Shown here: positions 34,164 to 42,181 of the stretch, in pieces
Layout of the letters: each line of letters starts with the position of its first letter
Numbering within the stretch: the stretch's first letter is position 1
Origin: Methanomicrobia archaeon
GTDB taxonomy: Archaea; Methanobacteriota_B; Thermococci; Methanofastidiosales; NM3
NCBI GenBank assembly: GCA_030603445.1
Contig: JAUVXU010000007.1
Coordinates: forward strand, 22,019-86,018
Length of the DNA stretch: 64,000 bases
Reading direction: 5' to 3'
Program-made: the position numbers and the translations under genes
The notes under the pieces: model-generated
Seen by the model: the letters and a program-made list of their open reading frames with translations, nothing else
Told to the model about the DNA's origin: nothing
The model's database searches: none

Positions 34164-34991
34164 ATGAAGATACTAAATAAACCAGATATGATGATGATAG
34201 TAGCGGTGTTGGCAGGTACAATTAGTACATGGTACCTCAACAATGAATTAGAATTAGGCGCTGTCGTGGCTTCAGCAATAGTTGGACTTATCGGAGGGGC
34301 CTTGTTTAATAAATATTCTCCACAGATTTTTTGTGGATCTTTTGTGGGAATGTGTTCAATGATAGTTATTTTTAACATCTATTATACACTTCTATTTGGA
34401 TTTGTGGCAGGGCTAATATACGTGGCCTGGAAGGGATACTTCTATGGGCATGGAGGTAAATTAGGAACAACTGCGTTTATGGCCGTTCTTTTTTCCTTAA
34501 TATTAGTTGCATTAGCAGGCAAAGACTATCAGGCAGTTAGCCATGCAGCTGTAGAGTCCCTGACAGTTAGCTGGTTCTTGCTAGTTTTAGTTGTAGGGGT
34601 CGTAGCCTCTGTAGCAACATATTACATGAGAAAGGATGTCTTCATAAGGCTGTTTTCTAACAAGTGTGCAGACGCTGTTTTAGGGTCTGCAACAATTGGA
34701 CTAATAGCAGGACTGATATTCCCGGAGATCTCAGTAACATATGGCGCCACACTGTCTTTTGTAGCATACTCTGCTTCCTTTGCCGGAATGACAGCTTATC
34801 CACGTATTTTTGATAGCGTTTTGCATTATGCAGTCGCTGGTGTGTTCGTGGCCATACTATATACTGCTACTGTGGATTTGGTTCCCGGTGGCGGAGGAAA
34901 GCTTGGGACTATAGGTTTTACCTCTGTGATAATAACAAAATATATCTTTGAGCATTATAGGGAAGTACGATCCAATACTTGTGAATCATAG
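34164..34991 (+). CDS. multi-span membrane protein with internal duplication
   Basis: 275 residues from ATG 34164 (GGTGA upstream). About eight TM helices. The two halves resemble each other: half 1 (residues ~5-115) ends in GGKLGTTAFMAVLFS, half 2 (~140-265) ends in GGGKLGTIGFTSVII. Both contain a TYY/TWY-like start and a short SP/YPRIF-type segment. I do not recognise the family. The gene begins two bases after the fdhA stop, so it is part of the operon. The two-fold repeat is typical of channels and transporters, so formate or anion transport is a reasonable but untested guess. Confidence 0.7.
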   Translation: MKILNKPDMMMIVAVLAGTISTWYLNNELELGAVVASAIVGLIGGALFNKYSPQIFCGSFVGMCSMIVIFNIYYTLLFGFVAGLIYVAWKGYFYGHGGKLGTTAFMAVLFSLILVALAGKDYQAVSHAAVESLTVSWFLLVLVVGVVASVATYYMRKDVFIRLFSNKCADAVLGSATIGLIAGLIFPEISVTYGATLSFVAYSASFAGMTAYPRIFDSVLHYAVAGVFVAILYTATVDLVPGGGGKLGTIGFTSVIITKYIFEHYREVRSNTCES

Positions 34992-35540
34992 GTCAGTTGG
35001 CCTATTGATGTTCTTGAACATCGATGCTTTAATGAATCCCTGTTCTATTAGGGATTCTATCCCTACTTTTTTTACATCAAAATGATCGTAGATAGAAGAT
35101 ATCTTAAAATTCTCATTAAGAATGTTGTATTCTAACAAGGAGATTACCTTTTTAGAATAAATTGCACACAATGGTTCTAGATTTCCATTTCTCCAAGATG
35201 GAACAACTATATCGTTTTTCATCTTGTCAAGATAGGAGACAAATACACGTGTTATATTTGGCATATCACACCCAACTATAAACATACGTTTGTATTTTGC
35301 GTGTTTTAGCGCAGAATAGATTCCCCCTATCGGGCCCAAATCAAGGTAGTCGTCATTGTTTGAGTGCTCAGAGTACGATGCCGCATCTTTTTTCCCGCAT
35401 TGTATAAATATGTCGTCTGTCATTGGAAGGAGCTTATCATACGCGTGCCTGTAAAGGGGAATTCCTTTATACATGTGGAATGATTTATCCTTGCCAAACC
35501 TCCTCGAATATCCTCCACAAAGTATTGCTATGCTCAACAT
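34986..35540 (-). CDS. mobA: molybdenum cofactor guanylyltransferase
   Basis: 184 residues with the MobA signature AILCGGYSRRFGKDKSF at the N-terminus (nucleotide binding), then DLGPIGGIYSALKHAK and VGCDMPNI. It transfers GMP from GTP to molybdopterin (or its tungsten form) to make the bis-MGD cofactor that FdhA needs. It is co-directional with fdhD just upstream and convergent with the Fdh operon, overlapping its last gene by six bases. The context fits formate dehydrogenase maturation. Confidence 0.92.
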   Translation of the reverse strand: MLSIAILCGGYSRRFGKDKSFHMYKGIPLYRHAYDKLLPMTDDIFIQCGKKDAASYSEHSNNDDYLDLGPIGGIYSALKHAKYKRMFIVGCDMPNITRVFVSYLDKMKNDIVVPSWRNGNLEPLCAIYSKKVISLLEYNILNENFKISSIYDHFDVKKVGIESLIEQGFIKASMFKNINRPTDL

Positions 35541-35546
35541 TGTGAT

Positions 35547-36221
35547 TCATCCTGTGTATATTGTAAAACGTTTTTCCCGTGAGAAACCTATAATCGTAAT
35601 CCCCTCATCTTTTGCTTTTACAATGGATTCATAGAATGGGGGGGCTTTTGAGATAATATAAGGAATGTTAAGTGCTATGGCCTTTTCCACAGTTCGTTGT
35701 GATATGCGCCCAGTAGTATATAATATCTTATCAGAAAGAGGGATTTCTTCTATTATGCATTTCCCGCATGCTTTGTCAATGGCATTAAATCTGCCAATAT
35801 CATAACCTTGTTTTATTTGTGTGCCATCAGACGCGAATATAAATGCATAGTGAAAAGCTCCAGTTAGTAGAAAGAGGGGGGTGTTATTTGTGACATATCT
35901 ATTGATGGAGTAGATTGTTTTTGCAGAAGGGCGATGCATCTTGATTTTTGGGGACGTATATTTTCCATTATTTACAACAACCTTTGCATAGATTGTCTCA
36001 TTTTCTTTTCTTATTACAATATCTCTAATATTTTCTGCTTTACTAATAATGCCTATTGAGGCAAGATGACCAGTAATAAATTCTGTTATTTCTTCAGGGG
36101 TCATGTAGGTAGTTAAATTATATTTATCACAGGAAAGTTCTAGTTTTTGCTCATGTGCAATATCATCATTTACCTTGTAACATTTGTCTAATTTCCATTG
36201 GGTCACAGGTATTTTTTCCAT
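35547..36221 (-). CDS. fdhD: formate dehydrogenase accessory sulfurtransferase FdhD-like, atypical Cys
   Basis: 224 residues if started at ATG 36221; the longer ORF-track start is unlikely because a TATA box lies 25-35 bp upstream of 36221. The C-terminal half is clearly FdhD (TGAFHYAFIFA; QGYDIGRFNAIDKACGK; LYTTGRISQRTVEKA; IIGFSREKRFTIYTG). FdhD passes sulfur from IscS to the Mo/W cofactor through a CxxC loop. That loop is missing here: the region reads KMHRPSAKTIYSINRYV. A CGKC occurs instead after the FNAIDKA helix. Function may be kept with relocated cysteines or changed. Confidence 0.85.
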   Translation of the reverse strand: MEKIPVTQWKLDKCYKVNDDIAHEQKLELSCDKYNLTTYMTPEEITEFITGHLASIGIISKAENIRDIVIRKENETIYAKVVVNNGKYTSPKIKMHRPSAKTIYSINRYVTNNTPLFLLTGAFHYAFIFASDGTQIKQGYDIGRFNAIDKACGKCIIEEIPLSDKILYTTGRISQRTVEKAIALNIPYIISKAPPFYESIVKAKDEGITIIGFSREKRFTIYTG

Positions 36222-36246
36222 TATGCTACAAATGTTAATTACTTCT

Positions 36247-36276
36247 TTTATATATTTTCCAATAAAGCTTATAAAT
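36247..36276. promoter_or_regulatory. divergent promoters of fdhD and the HD hydrolase
   Basis: AAAATATATAAA (minus strand, 36247-36258) lies about 30 bp before fdhD ATG 36221, and CTTATAAAT (plus strand, 36268-36276) about 25 bp before GTG 36297. At these distances both mRNAs would begin at or next to the start codons, so both genes look leaderless. This supports the chosen starts. Confidence 0.5.
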
Positions 36277-36296
36277 GATAGTTGTAAAATCACTTT

Positions 36297-36947
36297 GTGA
36301 CAGAATCAATTGATAGATCTTTTATTATTCAGCAAGCGAAACAATATTTCAATGATGCAAAACCTACTCACGATTGGTGTCATGTAGTGCGCGTGCATGC
36401 ATTATGTATGCATATTGGTCTTGTGGAAAATGCAGATATGGATATTTTGTCATGTGCTGCATATCTTCATGACATAGGCCGAATTTTTGAAGAACAAGAC
36501 GCTTCAGTATGCCACGCGGAAAAGGGAGCGGAGATAGCGCATGAGATTCTTTTGAAAGCGAATGCATATTCAACAGAATTTATAGAATCAGTGCTTCATT
36601 GTATATTGGCCCATAGATTCAGGAATAATAATGTCCCAACGTCTATAGAAGCTAAAATATTGTATGATGCGGATAAGTTGGATGCGATTGGCGCTATCGG
36701 TATTGCGAGGGCATACTCATATGCAGGAGAACATAATCAACAGCTTGTGACAAGCTTTGATAGCTTTTCTGAAGATCTTACTATAGATCATAATACTCAC
36801 TCCCCAGTTAAGGAATATAATGTAAAATTATCGAAAATAAGGGATAAAATGCTGACTGATGAAGGAAAACGTATAGCCAAGGGGCGTGATACATTTATGC
36901 GTCTATATTTTAGTAGATTACAAGATGAGATAGAGGGCGTGTTATAG
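36297..36947 (+). CDS. HD-domain phosphohydrolase
   Basis: 216 residues from GTG 36297, probably leaderless. HD superfamily metal ligands: THDWCHVVRVHALC, then AAYLHDIGRIFEE (HD), CILAHRF and LYDADKLDAIGAIGIAR. The arrangement is that of small archaeal/bacterial uncharacterised hydrolases of the YedJ type. They act on nucleotides or other phosphate esters, and the substrate is not known. The next gene starts after two bases, so the pair is an operon. Confidence 0.88.
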   Translation: MTESIDRSFIIQQAKQYFNDAKPTHDWCHVVRVHALCMHIGLVENADMDILSCAAYLHDIGRIFEEQDASVCHAEKGAEIAHEILLKANAYSTEFIESVLHCILAHRFRNNNVPTSIEAKILYDADKLDAIGAIGIARAYSYAGEHNQQLVTSFDSFSEDLTIDHNTHSPVKEYNVKLSKIRDKMLTDEGKRIAKGRDTFMRLYFSRLQDEIEGVL

Positions 36948-36949
36948 TT

Positions 36950-37702
36950 ATGCGCAGAGACAGATATTATAAGATTTATAGGCGCCTAGAATCAGTAAAA
37001 GATATTCCTCATGTGGCGAAGAAGTATGAGGTAGATGACGATATTTTGTATAGTATCCTTTCCCAAAAAATAGTAAGAATGACCAAGAAGGATTTCCATA
37101 TAGTGGCCCGGCAAAGCGCCGCTATGTTGAGGGAATGGAATAGGGGAAAATCATTGTTACAAATAGCCGAGGAACGTAAATTTTCTCCAGTGCTCATTTC
37201 TTCATTTATTTTAAAGGAAAACGGCTTATCAAAGAGGGATTTCAAACAATACATATCACAGCCAGATATAATCAAGAATAAACGTTTGAAGAATGAAATA
37301 ATAGATGCGTTAAATGCTGATTTTATTTATTCTCCTTCTGGTTCAGACAGCCAAAGGGAGCGGGGAATATCTTGTGAGTGTCGTATGCAGGAATGGCTTG
37401 ATATTGCGTCTATCTCTTATATGACTGAGGATGATTCAAGAAAAATGGGTAGGGAGAAAACCCCTGATTTTCTTTTTCATGACGGGCAGATACTTCTTGG
37501 GAAAAAGGCGTATTGGTTTGAAAGCAAGGGTAGCTTTGGATCACCATACCAAGCGAAATCCGATTATAATAAACAACTCAAACATTATGTAGATTTGTTT
37601 GGTCCAGGTATAGTTGCCTACTGGCCTGGTTTCGTGGATGATATTTCACTTAGTAGTGATATTATTATCGTTGACAAAACATTTTTTGAAAAAAACAAAT
37701 AG
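36950..37702 (+). CDS. TPD-motif predicted nuclease (CDIN1/C15orf41-like)
   Basis: 250 residues. The N-terminal ~115 residues form helix-turn-helix units (YKIYRRLESVKDIPHVAKKYEVDDDIL; LLQIAEERKFSPVLISSFIL). The C-terminal ~110 residues are a restriction-like nuclease with EDDSRKMGREKTPDFLF, YWFESKGSFGSP and KQLKHYVDLFGPGIVAYW. The TPD motif and ESK match the domain of human CDIN1/C15orf41 and its archaeal relatives. Catalytic residues appear intact. The cellular target is unknown. It is co-transcribed with the HD hydrolase. Confidence 0.85.
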   Translation: MRRDRYYKIYRRLESVKDIPHVAKKYEVDDDILYSILSQKIVRMTKKDFHIVARQSAAMLREWNRGKSLLQIAEERKFSPVLISSFILKENGLSKRDFKQYISQPDIIKNKRLKNEIIDALNADFIYSPSGSDSQRERGISCECRMQEWLDIASISYMTEDDSRKMGREKTPDFLFHDGQILLGKKAYWFESKGSFGSPYQAKSDYNKQLKHYVDLFGPGIVAYWPGFVDDISLSSDIIIVDKTFFEKNK

Positions 37703-37830
37703 TTCAAGGAACTACATATTTGTATTGAACACCAATATTTTATCTATTTTTATGATATTATTACCGATAAATTTAAATAGTATTGATGAGCAATATTATA
37801 TACATTCGTTTAGCCTCCCCTCAAATAGGT

Positions 37831-37865
37831 GATAGGAGAATCCCCTCAGTTTCTCCTATCTTTTT
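37831..37865 (+). terminator. perfect hairpin with T-run upstream of a small ORF
   Basis: GATAGGAGAA-(TCCCCTCAGT)-TTCTCCTATC is a perfect 10-bp stem followed by TTTTT. It lies 128 bp after the TPD gene and 21 bp before a small ORF. A TATA element (AAATTTAAATAG, about 37768-37779) sits upstream, so the hairpin is probably in the leader of the small gene. It could be a terminator, an attenuator or a translation-control element. Confidence 0.6.
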
Positions 37866-37886
37866 AAAAATGGCATGGTGAAAAAC

Positions 37887-38027
37887 ATGAAAAACATAGA
37901 AATAAAAAATTGTGAAGAAGAATTATATGAAAAGGCGTGGGACATGCGCCTTAAAATAAAGGCAAAATCATGGGCAGATTTTCTTGAGAGAGCAGTGGAT
38001 TTGGTAGAAGGAACAAAAACCGTATAA
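37887..38027 (+). CDS. small basic/acidic protein, 46 aa
   Basis: Too short for the ORF track. ATG 37887 has GGTGA five bases upstream and stops at 38027, giving MKNIEIKNCEEELYEKAWDM and onward to VEGTKTV. An earlier in-frame ATG (37875) overlaps the ribosome site. The C-terminal part (AWDMRLKIKAKSWADFLERAVDL) looks like a ribbon-helix-helix or antitoxin-like helix pair. Its good ribosome site and the leader hairpin suggest a real, regulated gene. The function is unknown. Confidence 0.5.
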   Translation: MKNIEIKNCEEELYEKAWDMRLKIKAKSWADFLERAVDLVEGTKTV

Positions 38028-38049
38028 ACTTTTTTGTCACTTTAGCTAT

Positions 38050-39579
38050 ATGAAGCGATTATCTCTTTATGATGTTGCTAGCATTATTATTATTTTTATC
38101 TTTATTATTTTAACAATCTACAGAAGATCGATTTTTCCTATTTTTGTAGATATGTATTATCACCTAGCCGTAATGCTGTCCTTTGACTATGCAGGTGGCA
38201 TAGTACTGCATGATTTTTTACAATACTCACCTTTTGGGCGACCGCATATTTATCCCCCTTTTCTGCACCTCTTAATGCTTATACCATATAAGATGGGCTG
38301 TTCTGTTCTAAATATCGGCAAGTTTTTCAGTGCTGTTTTATATCCTATGACACTTTTGACGCTTTGGTTTGTTGTGCGAGAGCTTTTCTCACGCAAAGCT
38401 GCTTTTTTTTCATTGTTATTTATTATTTCCTCGTGGACGTTTTATGAGTCTACCGCTATAGTCACCGCGTCTGCACTTTCAATAGTTTTGTCTTTTTGGG
38501 CATATTATTTTGTCTACAAGAGGCGCTTCATCGCTGCTACTATTATGTTGACGTTTTCACTATATTCACATTTGAGCATGCCACACCTTCTTGTAATGCC
38601 GCTGATAATATGGGCTATTTTTGATGCAGTATATCGGCGAAAGATAATATATGCTGTTTTAGTATCATATCTACTTTATACTCCTTGGGCGCTTCATATA
38701 TTTCTTAATCGAGAACATTTTCATACGTTGCATTTTTCAGCTTCATATAGTGTTGATGTCGTGCTTTTATTATTTGCATTAGTGGGGGCGTACGTATCTC
38801 TTTCTTCAATGCGTTTCAAAGGGAAACACTATATTCTTCCTTTCGCTATTTTGGTAGGAATGATGCCAATTCTTTTTTCATACACTCAACGCTTTTGGTT
38901 TCATTCAAAAATCCCGCTAGCAGTGCTTGCAGGACTGGCATTGTCACATTTATCCATTTATTTGAAAAATAGATCTAAAAATGCTTTTCCAGTATTGGCT
39001 GTATCTACATTAGCAATTACTTACCTTCTCCTTTTTCATAATGTTGTGTACACATCTCCTCAACAACATCAACCCAACGAAATGATAGATGGCGGAATTA
39101 ATGTGAAAGACACCACTCTTGAATGGCTGCTTGATAGTTCCTCACGTATGCGTCCTAATCTTATTTCCCCTCATACATTACAGCTTATGGAAACTATTAT
39201 TGCTACAACATCTTCGGATGATATCATCGCTGTTAAGAATGGGCCATTTGGTTGCATGATAACTACGTTTACAGGAAGGGCAACTACAAACGGCATGTTC
39301 AATGAAATTCAGCCAAATGTTGCTAATTTGCATAAGGTGCCTGTGAAAGCTTATGTTTTTGAAGGCCCAATCCCAGTACAGTTTCCGAACAGTGATGTGT
39401 ACCGTTTTGGGAAAAATACCCTTATAGTAAGGAATAATCCATTAGAAGTTTCAAAATGTTCAATCTCTTCCTCTGCTTTTAACGAAATTATGGCTTTAGG
39501 GATAATATTGTTTGGATTTTTACTTACCATTGGAGATCTTATTGGATTTAGACGTATATGCGATAAGTTTGTAAAGTAG
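38050..39579 (+). CDS. polytopic membrane protein, GT-C glycosyltransferase-like
   Basis: 509 residues with about 10-12 TM helices in the first ~340 residues and one near the C-terminus. The first extracellular loop (PIFVDMYYHLAVMLSF, then GRPHIYPPFLHLLML) has the Asp and His/Tyr arrangement seen in GT-C enzymes, which transfer sugars from lipid-linked donors. A soluble domain of ~130 residues (residues ~345-470) follows. It may take part in S-layer or lipid glycosylation. The 3' end overlaps the convergent agmatinase gene by 60 bp. Confidence 0.65.
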   Translation: MKRLSLYDVASIIIIFIFIILTIYRRSIFPIFVDMYYHLAVMLSFDYAGGIVLHDFLQYSPFGRPHIYPPFLHLLMLIPYKMGCSVLNIGKFFSAVLYPMTLLTLWFVVRELFSRKAAFFSLLFIISSWTFYESTAIVTASALSIVLSFWAYYFVYKRRFIAATIMLTFSLYSHLSMPHLLVMPLIIWAIFDAVYRRKIIYAVLVSYLLYTPWALHIFLNREHFHTLHFSASYSVDVVLLLFALVGAYVSLSSMRFKGKHYILPFAILVGMMPILFSYTQRFWFHSKIPLAVLAGLALSHLSIYLKNRSKNAFPVLAVSTLAITYLLLFHNVVYTSPQQHQPNEMIDGGINVKDTTLEWLLDSSSRMRPNLISPHTLQLMETIIATTSSDDIIAVKNGPFGCMITTFTGRATTNGMFNEIQPNVANLHKVPVKAYVFEGPIPVQFPNSDVYRFGKNTLIVRNNPLEVSKCSISSSAFNEIMALGIILFGFLLTIGDLIGFRRICDKFVK

Positions 39580-40377
39580 CTTTGCAGCGGCCAAGGCACT
39601 TGCATCTGGGGATCTGGAACAAAGTTCTACAATATCAAATCCAACAACGGTGTTGGAGTCTATTATCTTTTTGAGAAGTATGGTCATATCATTAAAAGAT
39701 ATTCCTCCTGGCACCGGATTGCCCACGTTAATATAACCTTCTAGCACATCAAGATCGATTGTTATATACAATTTTTTATTCTTTGGAGGAGAAAAAGAAG
39801 AAAGTTCTGATGGGTGTACTAATTGTATCTTGTGCTTGTTTGCATATTCGTACTCGTTTTTTGAACTTTCTCGTACACCAATGACTGCACAATCTATTCC
39901 CTTTTCGTGAATGCGTCGCATCACACAGGAGTGGGAGAGGGATAAGCCCATATAGTCATTGCGTAAATCTGGGTGAGCGTCAAATGAAATTACAAAATCT
40001 GGTTGAAGTTCTTTTACAAGAGGAAACGTAATGGAGTGTTCGCCACCAAGCCCGATCCAGATGGGGCCATGTGGAATGTGTGAAGCAGTACTAGCTATCC
40101 TTTCAAACGTTTTTGATGGGGAACCTGGAACACAATCAACATCTCCTATATCATATACTGTGATTGTAGAAAGATCTACTGCAGTCTCTATATCGAAAAG
40201 TTCAAGTTCAAAAGTAGCATTGCGAATGCTTGTAGGCCCATATCTGGCGCCAGTATGTCCAGTTTGTGTGCCATCAAACGGTATTCCCAATAGAATGTAT
40301 GATGCCTCATCAATAGATGGAGATTTTAGTGGGATACAATTCTTTTTGAATGTGTAAAATGTAAGGTCTTCTGTCAT
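39520..40377 (-). CDS. speB: agmatinase / ureohydrolase family
   Basis: 285 residues, the usual size. Manganese ligands of the ureohydrolase fold: GLGGEHSITFP, SFDAHPDLRNDY and TIDLDVLEGYINVGNPVPGG. The last motif has Glu where most have Asp (DxDxxDP), and the loop is shorter. It would hydrolyse agmatine to putrescine and urea. Its start overlaps the aIF5A stop (ATGA), and an arginine decarboxylase is divergent next door, so arginine-agmatine-putrescine supply for hypusine formation is the likely role. Confidence 0.9.
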   Translation of the reverse strand: MTEDLTFYTFKKNCIPLKSPSIDEASYILLGIPFDGTQTGHTGARYGPTSIRNATFELELFDIETAVDLSTITVYDIGDVDCVPGSPSKTFERIASTASHIPHGPIWIGLGGEHSITFPLVKELQPDFVISFDAHPDLRNDYMGLSLSHSCVMRRIHEKGIDCAVIGVRESSKNEYEYANKHKIQLVHPSELSSFSPPKNKKLYITIDLDVLEGYINVGNPVPGGISFNDMTILLKKIIDSNTVVGFDIVELCSRSPDASALAAAKLLYKLIAYTSKSNKISNGK

Positions 40378-40775
40378 CAGGACCCCTTTACACGTAAAAT
40401 TTTCATCCGTCCCATGGTTTCCATATATTCTACTTGTACTCCTTCCTGGATGTCGCCTTCTATGTCATCATTAATGGGCAGTTCATAATATTCATATGTT
40501 GTCATATCCATTATTTGCACTGAAGATCCCATTATTGCAGTTACCATTCCACTTGCTTTGTCTATTATAGGTATATGGACCTTGGCATCTACTGGTTTAA
40601 TAATGCTCTTTTTTTGATTATCAAAAATTCCTCTGGCGTCTATACGGGCCTTTGCAGACCCATGTTTTCCTGGTGAAGACGTCGAATATGCTATGATCTT
40701 ACATGGTTCATCGTCAATGACAATATATCTTCCAATTTTTAATTGTCCTACTCTTTCTGGCTTAGTTGTACCCAT
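40377..40775 (-). CDS. translation initiation factor 5A (aIF5A)
   Basis: 132 residues from ATG 40775, with AGGTGA five bases upstream; the ORF-track start is a GTG inside that site. It has the hypusine loop YSTSSPGKHGSAK with the modified Lys at residue 37, then a C-terminal OB fold (GSSVQIMDMTTYEYYELP). aIF5A relieves ribosome stalling at difficult sequences and needs polyamine-derived hypusine. It forms an operon with agmatinase. A TATA box (CTTTATAAAT) lies at about 40811-40820 on the minus strand. Confidence 0.96.
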   Translation of the reverse strand: MGTTKPERVGQLKIGRYIVIDDEPCKIIAYSTSSPGKHGSAKARIDARGIFDNQKKSIIKPVDAKVHIPIIDKASGMVTAIMGSSVQIMDMTTYEYYELPINDDIEGDIQEGVQVEYMETMGRMKILRVKGS

Positions 40776-40924
40776 TATTTTCACCTGATAAGATATATAC
40801 TAAAAAATATAATTTATAAAGTTATCTATATAATCTTACTTAAGTAAAACGTTCTATTGTTTCAATAAGTATTTGGATATATCTGGCATATGCATTTTAC
40901 GCATGGTGTCTTTTTATCCAAAAA

Positions 40925-40932
40925 CTTAAAAG
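40925..40932 (+). promoter_or_regulatory. TATA-like box for pdaD
   Basis: CTTAAAAG centred about 26 bp before ATG 40955. This favours a leaderless start at 40955 over the ORF-track ATG at 40940, only 11 bp from the box. The evidence is distance alone. Confidence 0.35.
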
Positions 40933-40954
40933 CCATTCTATGATACTATCAGCA

Positions 40955-41422
40955 ATGATAACGCCACATACTTACGTTTTGCTATCGGGATCTGCAAACG
41001 GAAAAACACCATTAAACGCTTTTGACCAAGCATTGATTGATTTAGATATTGCAGATTTTAATTATATCACTGTTTCGTCCATTCTTCCTAAAGAATGTAG
41101 TAAAGGTGATATACAGGATATAAAAAAAATTGAATTAGGTTCATTTGTTTATTGTGTGATGTCGCGCATTTATAGTGAAAAACCTAAAGATAGGATATCT
41201 TCTGCAATAGCATGTGTTCAGACAAAAGAAACTGTTGGATGTATTACTGAATATAGTGGGCACTGCTCCAAGAAAGAAGCTGAACGACAAGCTTTGAAAA
41301 GAGCAGAGATTATGGTGGAGCAAAGAAAGGATGCCACAATAAATAACATCGATATAACATCCTCTACACTTGTTGTGGAGCAATGTGGATGTAGTGTTTC
41401 TCTTTGTCTACTTTTGTATTGA
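40955..41422 (+). CDS. pdaD: pyruvoyl-dependent arginine decarboxylase
   Basis: 155 residues. NGKTPLNAFDQAL is the family opening, and NYITVSSILP holds the self-cleavage site between Ser41 and Ser42, where the second Ser becomes the pyruvoyl group. CITEYSGHCSKKEAE follows with the usual conserved Glu. It converts arginine to agmatine, which agmatinase next door turns into putrescine. The family is typical of euryarchaea (MJ0316 type). The IMPase-family gene follows ten bases later. Confidence 0.93.
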   Translation: MITPHTYVLLSGSANGKTPLNAFDQALIDLDIADFNYITVSSILPKECSKGDIQDIKKIELGSFVYCVMSRIYSEKPKDRISSAIACVQTKETVGCITEYSGHCSKKEAERQALKRAEIMVEQRKDATINNIDITSSTLVVEQCGCSVSLCLLLY

Positions 41423-41431
41423 GATGATATA

Positions 41432-42181
41432 ATGAATGATAGGATGCTTTGCTGGAAACTTTCAGAAATTATAAAATTGTCGCTTGAAAATACAATGCGA
41501 TCAGGAAGGGCCCATGAGATTGTAGGTGAAGGTCAACTTGGAGGAACGACGCATTATCTTGATAAGGTGGCTGAAAATGCTGTAATCGACTATATAACTA
41601 AACATGAGCTTCCTGTAGAATTTGTAAGCGAAGAGATAGGCAGACTAAACTTCGGAAATGAGTATACAATATATTTGGACCCAATCGACGGGTCGAATAA
41701 TGCGCTTTCTGGGCTTCCATTTTACTGTACATCTATTGCACTCTTTAGAAAAGAAAAACAGTATGGATTAGTACGAAATCTTGTATGGGATGAATGGTTT
41801 GAAGGAATAAGTTATTATGGTTCTCTTTTGAATGGAAAGCCATTAAAACAGCAGCTTCACTCTCAAATGATTTCTGTTTATACAAAAAAAGGACGTTACA
41901 TAGATGAATTACGTCAATCTTACAACAAGATGCGTTGCCTTGGGTCCGTGGCATTAGAACTATGTTATGTCGCAAAAGGAAGCCTTTTGGCTTTAGTTGA
42001 CATTCGTGACAAGGTGCGTACCACAGATATAGCAGCAGGCAAAGTTGTGCTTGAGAATGTAGGAGGGGTAATAACCGATTTAAATGGGGAAATATTGGAT
42101 ATGGATGCAGAGCATATGAACATAGTTGCTGCCTGCAACCCAAAAATACATAAGAAAATTATAAATATTCTAAAGGAGTAA
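41432..42181 (+). CDS. inositol monophosphatase / fructose-1,6-bisphosphatase family
   Basis: 249 residues. Metal and phosphate motifs: FVSEEIG, YLDPIDGSNNALSGLPFY and VRTTDIAAGKVVLENVGG. In archaea this family often works on both inositol-1-phosphate and fructose-1,6-bisphosphate. The spacing between motifs is normal, and DPIDGS is intact. It is followed directly by NAD kinase, a pairing that recalls the fused IMPase-NAD kinase proteins of some archaea. Confidence 0.9.
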   Translation: MNDRMLCWKLSEIIKLSLENTMRSGRAHEIVGEGQLGGTTHYLDKVAENAVIDYITKHELPVEFVSEEIGRLNFGNEYTIYLDPIDGSNNALSGLPFYCTSIALFRKEKQYGLVRNLVWDEWFEGISYYGSLLNGKPLKQQLHSQMISVYTKKGRYIDELRQSYNKMRCLGSVALELCYVAKGSLLALVDIRDKVRTTDIAAGKVVLENVGGVITDLNGEILDMDAEHMNIVAACNPKIHKKIINILKE

